A stretch of 54,612 bases of DNA from Nemertoderma westbladi. Lineage: Eukaryota > Xenacoelomorpha > Nemertodermatida > Nemertodermatidae. The position numbers and the translations under genes are program-made. The stretch covers positions 1-54,612 of the forward strand of contig JAUCBJ010008932.1 of the NCBI GenBank assembly GCA_032718475.1, given 5' to 3'. Shown here in pieces: positions 48,255 through 54,612 of the stretch. Position 1 is the first letter of the stretch. The number at the start of each line of letters is the position of its first letter. The notes beneath the pieces were generated by a model. It did no database searches. It worked only from the letters and a program-made list of their open reading frames with translations, and was not told the DNA's origin.

Positions 48255-49390
48255 TAATTTTATTTTTAAGTTCAGATGTATTTTATTTTGGTCGACAAGT
48301 AAATGATTTGGTGCAAAAAGTATGTGTTTTGCTAATTTTGTTGTTTTGTATGTTTTTTGGGTAAACTTAATTGGTAGCCAATAAAAAATAACAACACAAA
48401 TTTAATAAGTACAGTAGCCTCACCGGGAAGGAGTTAGGCCCGAGTCACATATGATCAACTTTCCAATAACTACTGTACGTTCCGGTTCACACATTGAACT
48501 TTCAGCTCATAAAATTATAGTATATATTGCTTAGACCATATATAAATGGTTGAGGAATATTCGGTTTACAGTTAGGAGTTTAGTAGGATTATAAGTGTTT
48601 TTTTTAATTTTATTTAAAGTAATTATTATTAATATGGAAAACAAATTCGATGACGTAATATTAGCCTATGCCTTACATAGGCGGTGGAATATGAGGTTCA
48701 CCCGATCAATCAAAAAAGGTTGTAGTTAGATGTGATGGGCCCTTACCCTCGGATAGCAGCTAACAAAAGAGGAGCCTTCGAGTCGCCTCCGGCTTTTCCT
48801 CCTGTTTGCTATGCTTGCTTGCATAGAACCGCTTATGCTGTACAGTTATAGCATGTGGAGGAAGTATACACCGGGCTATGCAACACTACTTTAATTTTAA
48901 GGTAGGCCTAAAGTATATAATATTATAAATGTTATATACTGTAGCGGTTGGGTGCAATCTTCGCCCGATTGAGGGAAAGGATTGAAAAATTGTTTTTTCA
49001 AAAAATTGCACTGCAGTAGGCCTATTTGACATTATTGCTTGCATACAGTAGTTACAACAATTCCCATCATTGTAGCTGTAGGCCTACACATAGCAGCTAC
49101 TGCAATACTAAAAATGTTAAATAATTTAATTTTCTGTAATATCTATGTATTAAAGTAGAAAGCAACTCATCTACATAAACCAATATTGTATATTGAGTTC
49201 CGTTTTGCAGTACGACTTGCAGTCACTAAAGTTGCAATAACTTTGAACGCGTGAATATGGTTTCTACACAAATTATTTGAAAACCTTTTCTAATTCGATG
49301 CTCTTTCAACACATGTGATAAAATTTAAAAAATTCTGCCACAACTTCTTATTACAGTAAATTTTCCCCCGGGCTAAAAGTAAAATTAATG
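48255..49390. other. repeat-rich intergenic DNA
   Basis: No gene seen. It contains the minus-strand copy of dispersed repeat R (48733-48828) and scattered GTAGGCCTA motifs (about 48901, 49016 and 49079). Confidence 0.45.
48733..48828 (-). repeat. dispersed repeat R, minus orientation
   Basis: Reverse complement has the same block order as 9846-9942: 'gcaagcaagcatagcaaaca', 'ccggaggcgac', 'ctcctctttt', 'tagctgctatccgaggg'. Confidence 0.65.
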
Positions 49391-50070
49391 GAATCCTACC
49401 CTGCAAACATTTTACGTTAATTACGCTAATCTAACGTTAGACTTTAGTCTGTTTTAGGTTAGAAAAATAAAGTTATAAAAATAACTTAGAACAAACGTTT
49501 TCTAACGTCTTATAATCGTTTAAAAACTACATGTCTAAAATCAACTAAACCCAAACGTTAAACAGACATTGAATTTTAACATCAATTTTTAACGTTATTT
49601 TGAAACGTCTGACATTGGTTTGATTTAATCATGAACATAAATCACTAAACTCAATATTAAACAAACGTTGAAATTTAACATCGATTTTTAATGTTAATTT
49701 AAAACGTCTGATATTGGTTCAATAGAATCATTCCTAGTATAGAAAATTGTAATGTAATTTAGTCACGTTAATATTTATTGCACCAGGTCCCCCGGAATAT
49801 AGTGTTGTAATTCAGCCCTGCAAACAATTTAACGTTCAAATGGCGTTGAAAAACGAAAAATTTATAACAAATAAACGCTAGAATCTGACGTTAGTAAAAG
49901 TAGATCGAACGTTCGTTTGGCCGCTTTTGTGACGTTAAAATTTCCCCAAAAACAACGTTGAATTTTACGTCAAATATATATATTCCAACGTTATCTTTAA
50001 CCGTTGAATTTGCAGTATATTAATCGTTAAACCAACTTCAGTTAATCGACAAAACTAACGTTAGATATCC
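49390..50070. repeat. AACGTT-rich interspersed repeat
   Basis: About 680 bases with more than twenty aacgtt/acgtta-type motifs in otherwise CpG-poor AT-rich DNA. Two subunits start 'ccctgcaaaca' (about 49400 and 49814) and share 'taacgttaga' type blocks, and a third internal block pair begins 'taaacccaaacgttaaacag' and 'taaactcaatattaaacaaa' (about 49545 and 49645). Looks like a decayed transposon or a degenerate tandem repeat. Confidence 0.55.
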
Positions 50071-50382
50071 ATATTCCAACGTTTATTTAATCAGGGATTT
50101 TCAGTTTTTCAGGCCACTAGGTAAATCTCACGTTACCTTACGTTGTACTGTACATTGCACATTATAATTATTATCTCATCAGCAGAGGACTATATTACTA
50201 CAATATAGGCCTATAATATGTTATGAGAATTATAAATGAATGGAAACTTTTTAAACTGGAAACTTATTCACTTATTTATTTACATTGTAAATGAAATTAT
50301 TACAAAATTATCAGGTAGTTAGTTGACAGCACAGATACAGTCTATAGTTCGCATTGGCAAAAATAAGTCTTACTGAAACAAA

Positions 50383-50488
50383 TTACAAGTCCACATCCGC
50401 ATCGTCACCATCATCGTCCTCATTATCGCTAATTGTAGATCCCGCGTCGTCTTTGCTGCATCGTTCTTTCGGTTTTCCGCGAGCCACA
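50383..50488 (-). CDS. acidic-tail gene, last exon
   Basis: Acceptor 'tttttttag'; completes a Tyr codon and reads VARGKPKERCSKDDAGSTIS followed by 14 mostly acidic residues and TAA. Confidence 0.6.
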
Positions 50489-51567
50489 CTAAAAAAAACA
50501 AAATAATTAATTAATCAACTAATTTACTGTAAACGAATTCCTGTATAATAATAATGTAATAACGTAAGTAAGTACTGTATGTATGTACTCAGCACCACAA
50601 ATTTATTAATTACTTGCAATTTAATGCAATGGCAATAAACACTCTCAGAGCGTAATATTGTAGCAGAATGGATGCCATAATGTAGGCCTACAAACGACAG
50701 TACTAACACAATCCTAACACATCTCAACCCTATCCCAATTATTACCTCGCGCTCACACTACCCCAACCCCTTTCTGAAACCTAAAACAGCGTGAACCCTA
50801 ACCAAACCTAACCCACCCCTGACCCAACTCAACAACAGTATTCATTGAATTAATAAAACGATTTCATTTAATTACAGTAATACTTACTAATTATCCCCTC
50901 CGGGTCTATTGCTTTCCTGCCGAAAAAACACCGATATAGCGCCATCCACCGCACCATCTTCAAAATCGTTGAGAAGAACAGCTCCTACCTGTATAATACA
51001 AAATAATCATATATTTATAACAGATATCAATATTATGATTAAATATGATTTATAACAAAAATTTACATCTTCCCTTCACAGTATTAATTGGTACAGTAGT
51101 ATGACATTAATAGTATGCATATACAGTAGTTTATGGCAAAATAATGGTTAAACTACGGACGTTTTTTCCAATGTCAGTTAGCACCATACAGTAGATGCCT
51201 GTAATTAATACATTTTATAATTGCAGTTTTATGGGAATAAAAAATGGATTTATTACATTAAATTATTATTCATGGCTGGAACAAAAATGGATATGGGGGA
51301 GGGGGGGTTGTTTCGGGACAATTTTAGTTGAACTAGAACGTAGTTCGTAGTACAAAGTTAATACTTAATAAATGTGCATTGTACTATAGGCCTACCTTTG
51401 AAGCAAGAAAATGTTCTCGGATACATTCCCTCAAATGATAATTTATCGACCCGTCGACCAGTTTTACTGAATTTGCAGGCGATATTATTTGCCATCAAGC
51501 AGTTGCCAGTTATTTTGGCTGCTTTGTTGACGTCCACAGCCTTCGTGCTGTCAGCAATTTCCTTCAT
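50383..51567 (-). CDS. unrecognised spliced gene with acidic C-terminus (three 3' exons)
   Basis: Three exons whose splice phases agree: 51396-51567, 50888-50984 and 50383-50488, giving 124 residues to a TAA stop. The first begins directly after 'tattttag' with ATG, so it may be internal and the gene may continue upstream, beyond the LINE at 51935-53100. The first exon has a pattern with KAAKITGNCLMANNIACKFS then G-x-x-x-K-x-x-F, which loosely resembles the C-terminal DUF4806-type domain found in many invertebrate proteins; this is a weak, memory-based comparison. The last exon is a basic patch (ARGKPKERCSKDD) followed by a tail of Asp/Glu (NEDDDGDDADVDL). Acidic tails of this kind are common in nuclear proteins. 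No function assigned. Confidence 0.6.
50888..50984 (-). CDS. acidic-tail gene, exon 2 of 3
   Basis: The acceptor is the second of two AGs ('acaggtag'), chosen because only it keeps the frame: AVLLNDFEDGAVDGAISVFF then QESNRPGGDN, donor tta|gtaagta. Confidence 0.6.
51396..51567 (-). CDS. acidic-tail gene, exon 1 of 3 seen
   Basis: Acceptor 'tatattttag', 57 codons from MKEIADS to RTFSCFK plus one base, donor aag|gtaggcc. The split Gly codon is completed by 'ga' of the next exon. Confidence 0.6.
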
Positions 51568-51934
51568 CTAAAATATAATATTTAATAATTCATATTATTA
51601 TCTTAAAAATATAACCTACATAAATTATTGATTAAATTATATGAAGAAACTGATGTTGCACTTTTTAGACTCTATTTTTAGTGTTAGGTAGGCCTACAGT
51701 ACTGTATATTGCATAATGTCAGCCAACGCGTTAGGTGAAATGTTTCCTTATTTTTATAAATGAAAACTGTCAGGTGACTGACAGACGGTCTCGATTATGT
51801 TATATACAAACTAATGTCGGAAATGGAATCACCAACTTGTAAAACTCCCATAGCGAGAGTTTTAGTTATTTTGTATGATTTCATAAATTTTGACAAACAG
51901 AACAGACTAACAGAAAGACCGACGGTCAGACCAC

Positions 51935-53100
51935 AACTACTAGGATCGGCATGCTGCATTGCAGCTGCATTTTTAAGAATGCTGTGCCGGCTTGTCAACA
52001 AAATTGCACCGCCACAAGTCCCTATCACCCATGAAATTTGCTAGATCATCCGCATCTTCAAGGCCAGTGTCCTTTAAGATGCGTCTCAAGAAAGTCATGG
52101 GCTGTCCACCATGCTTATTCACTCCATGAGGCTGCCAAAGTACAAGATTATGCACTGGCTGGTCCTCACGGCGAAAGCAATGTCCTGCAAAGCGGAGGCT
52201 ATTTTGTTCTAGTGTCAAGCTTGGGGGAACCAATGAGACACCTCCAATGTTATATAGTGTCTGGTTGGAGATGTGTGCATTGTACTTGACACAATGAACC
52301 CGGCGTAGCATTCTTGTGAATGTGCCATCCAGAGATTTGGTGTCCTCAGCAGTTAGAGCCCAGCATGGACTCCCGTAGAGGAGTACTGGAACTACTGCTG
52401 CTCTAAATAATCGGACCTTAAGTTTCCGATTAATTCTCGGTGACTTCCAAATCCTGGAAAGCCTATTCAAGGCTGCCCATGCCTTTCCCTTACGTATTCG
52501 AAGGTCCTCACCTGACTTCCGGATCCATGATCCCAGGTAACAGAAGTCGTCCACATGCTCAAGCATACCATCATTTGAGCTTATGCTCATCCGATCAGAG
52601 ACTTGCTGAGGACTTTCAAAGTTAACTGTCAAAATTTTGGTCTTTCTGGAGTTAATAAAAAGACCAACACTAGAAGCACCATGTTCTAATGAGCTGAGGA
52701 GCCGTTGGGTTCCCTCTAGTGATTCTGAGAGTACTCCTAAGTGATCAGAAAAGTCTAGATCAGTTAGGTACTTGGCAGGATTTCCTCGACTTCTGGAGCC
52801 AGTAGGTGGAGTTATCATCACCCCATCATCATTATGATGATCTAAGGACATGCGTAGAACATAGTCAACCACAATAATGAACAAGAATGGTGCAAGTGTG
52901 TCTCCTTGGAGAACGCCCCATAACACTTCAAATGGTTCTGTGTACCGTCAACAGTAGACACAAATGTTGTCGAACCATCGTATACTGATCTTATTGCTGC
53001 AATAATTTCATCAGGAATCCCATATAATGAAAGTATGCTGAACATCAAAATGAATCAAAGGCCTTGAAGAAAGTCAACAAAGATAACAGCCAGGATAACA
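51935..53100 (-). mobile_element. LINE (family A), reverse-transcriptase part, inactivated
   Basis: Minus-strand ORF2 remnant. The frame 51973-52926 holds GVLQGDTLAPFLFIIVVDYV, a degenerate catalytic box (LTDLDFSDHLG where FADD is expected), NSRKTKILTVNFESPQQVSD, GSWIRKSGEDLRIRKGKAWA, VPVLLYGSPCWALTAEDTKS and a C-terminal RFAGHCFRREDQP region ending in a stop. Upstream, 52926-53048 continues the RT (IPDEIIAAIRSVYDGSTTFV) in another frame, and a decayed VDF...KAFDS block lies at about 53045-53090. Frameshifts plus the loss of the second catalytic Asp make it dead. The 3' UTR runs past 51935 toward about 51800; its exact end is unknown. Confidence 0.87.
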
Positions 53101-53694
53101 GCCAAACACTAGCTACCATAAAATTTTGTATCTTACTTTACGAGGATGCTTCAAGTACGTCCATTGATCAAATTGCAGCAAATGAAAATTCATAGAACTC
53201 TCCCCATATCAAAATATCAAATTGTTCTAAAATAAATCTTGCCCCCAGTCACCGCCCCCAGTTCACTGTTTGGGGGCCTCCAGCCTCTTCAGAATCTGAG
53301 AGTGGAGCAGTGGACTGTTGATTATCAATTCAATTTGGTTTTCAATTCAATTTGGCTACAATACTGAATACTGCAATATTCCTAACTTCCGTTTATTGTT
53401 TTGGTTCCTTTCAACTCGCCTCTGTCTATCTGTAAACTGCTCCTTTACTAACCCGTCTGGTTTTGGAGGCCCCAAACAGGATACACCCCAGCAGTAGGCC
53501 TAGCCTAACAGATCAACTTGTACCGGTGCTCATTGTAGGCCTACATACCAGCATAGGCCAACTGTATACAGCTCAGTCTGCAATCCTCTGTAGCTCGGTA
53601 ACAAACTGTCAGACTGTTTTCGGTTTTAGCCATACAGTCATACAGTAGGCCTATCAGCCTATGTCATGTCATAATCACGATATGACAGTAATAC
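53100..53694. other. unique sequence upstream of the ANAPC16-like ORF
   Basis: No exon seen. It contains clustered GTAGGCCTA palindromes (about 53493, 53535, 53645) just upstream of the ORF, which may mark its 5' UTR or promoter. Confidence 0.35.
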
Positions 53695-53967
53695 ATGGCA
53701 ACTAATAATACGATTATTACTGGTCCAAATGCTGGAGTCTCGAATGCCCATCTACAAGCAAAGACTGTCCGTGTTAACAAGAATTTGTTCAAATCGGAGA
53801 TTGTAGGAGTAACCGGGAGGCCTAACCATAAAGGTACCGGTACCGGTCTTACTGTACAGGAACATCATCGGCACGTGGATCGATTGGAAAAGCTCCGCGG
53901 TTTAGTGAAGTATCTAGACGACACTGACTGGCAATACCCTTCGGTGGATGAAATTACACTAAGTTGA
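53695..53967 (+). CDS. small ORF resembling APC/C subunit ANAPC16
   Basis: Complete 90-codon frame with a good start context (atacATGGca), a stop, and an AATAAA signal at 54241. The C-terminal third, HHRHVDRLEKLRGLVKYLDD then TDWQYPSVDEI, resembles the conserved end of ANAPC16 (V-x-R-x-EKL-x-GLV-x-x-L-x-x-x-x-W), a small subunit that sits near the TPR arm of the anaphase-promoting complex. The N-terminal half (TITGPNAG-like, low hydrophobicity) shows no domain; the vertebrate N-terminus is also poorly conserved. Human ANAPC16 is 110 residues. The comparison is from memory and rests on about 25 residues. A single-exon gene, or the only coding exon. Confidence 0.5.
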   Translation: MATNNTIITGPNAGVSNAHLQAKTVRVNKNLFKSEIVGVTGRPNHKGTGTGLTVQEHHRHVDRLEKLRGLVKYLDDTDWQYPSVDEITLS

Positions 53968-54240
53968 ATCACTGTAGAATACCACCCCACCATATAGTCT
54001 GCGCTGCCTGGCTGCGGACCGGTACGCTGGTATCGGTACGTCACTGTTCTGTGGGATCTACTAACGGGAAGTCACACACAACTCTGCAACTCGTTCAACT
54101 CCCAACTGTTCAAATGTTCGCGTTCGTAATGGCCACCCACTCGTACGTTAGGTATCTTCTACGGAACTGGTTATTTGTGCAAATTATTATTTTTATTAAC
54201 GTGTAGGCTTAGTCGTAAGTACATTAAGTGTTTAATATGT

Positions 54241-54246
54241 AATAAA
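54241..54246 (+). terminator. polyadenylation signal AATAAA for the ANAPC16-like gene
   Basis: AATAAA about 275 bases after the stop codon at 53967, with AT-rich sequence after it. A plausible poly(A) signal, not proven. Confidence 0.35.
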
Positions 54247-54519
54247 TCTATCTCTCTCGCCTACCTATTTATACAGTATGTAGTATCATCATTATTTATT
54301 TGTTTGACAAATTCAATAATTTTGAGTAAATGGTATCCTAATTTAATCGATTATTATTATCAGGGTTTATTGTAGTAACACTAAAAACGAAACAAAAACA
54401 AACTGTGGTGTCTGGTTGATTTATATTTCCTTCCATGTTCGTAGAATATCTTATAGGAATTTTAAAACGTTCATCTTTCATAAGAGCCTAATAAATCCCA
54501 GAAGGAGAAATCCGAGACG

Positions 54520-54541
54520 GGGGGGGGGGGGGGGGGGGGGG
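54520..54541. repeat. poly(G) tract
   Basis: Run of about 22 G residues near the right end of the window. The last 70 bases after it show nothing recognisable. Confidence 0.9.
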
Positions 54542-54612
54542 GACTGGACGCAAAACCCGCCTTAGTGGCGAATTAATATATCCCGCATCAATGTTAAATT
54601 CTCAATTTAGAG

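Noticed and set aside
50750-50825. Telomere-like 'ccctaacc' and 'cctaaccc' sequence
   Set aside because: Only two or three degenerate units and no array; not evidence of a telomere.

Overview
The window looks like nuclear DNA of an animal. It has spliced genes with GT-AG introns, non-LTR retrotransposon fragments, tRNA-derived SINE-like pieces and very many minisatellites. The species cannot be named from sequence alone. An AT-rich genome with poly(G)/poly(C) tracts, 'atttatatagcgc'-type repeats and frequent GTAGGCCTA and TACCGGTA palindromes would fit a marine invertebrate, possibly a deuterostome, but this is inference.

The clearest gene is POC1 (centriolar WD40 protein) on the minus strand, from 43496 down to 22935. 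I rebuilt eight coding exons by hand, with matching splice phases throughout. They give seven WD40 repeats, a linker and the C-terminal POC1 coiled coil (about 446 residues without the first exon, which I could not place). The five long introns downstream of exon 4 each carry their own large minisatellite with a different unit: about 14, 33, 43, 26 and 27 bp. The 27-bp array is special. Its unit is the end of a POC1 coding exon (VGQLDILTK) together with its splice donor, repeated about 41 times.

Other genes or gene parts are: the rhodanese-domain exon of a MAP-kinase phosphatase (minus, 4802-5180), whose catalytic exon is not seen; the 3' end of an unrecognised spliced gene with an acidic tail (minus, 50383-51567); and a small intact ORF resembling APC/C subunit ANAPC16 (plus, 53695-53967).

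Mobile DNA: a long open reverse-transcriptase ORF of a 5'-truncated LINE (45999-47825, with a TAAC-repeat tail); four decayed copies of a second LINE family (7141-7440, 9075-9460, 12372-12985, 51935-53100); several tRNA-like SINE pieces; and, inside POC1 intron 4 on the plus strand, a tRNA-like element holding a complete type I hammerhead ribozyme core (42361-42415) next to one of two 25-bp direct repeats.

Layout: 1-365 unique; 366-3965 63-bp array; 4027-7140 phosphatase exon and AT-rich flank; 7141-13130 mobile-element debris with a 24-bp array; 13343-21108 48-bp array; 21110-22930 intergenic; 22935-43496 POC1; 43500-45980 unique, probably POC1 5' region; 45981-48250 LINE; 48400-50380 repeat-rich intergenic; 50383-51567 acidic-tail gene; 51935-53100 LINE; 53695-53967 ANAPC16-like gene. 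Tandem arrays fill about 26 kb, close to half the window. The long reading frames inside them, apart from the POC1 exon, are by-products of units whose lengths are multiples of three.
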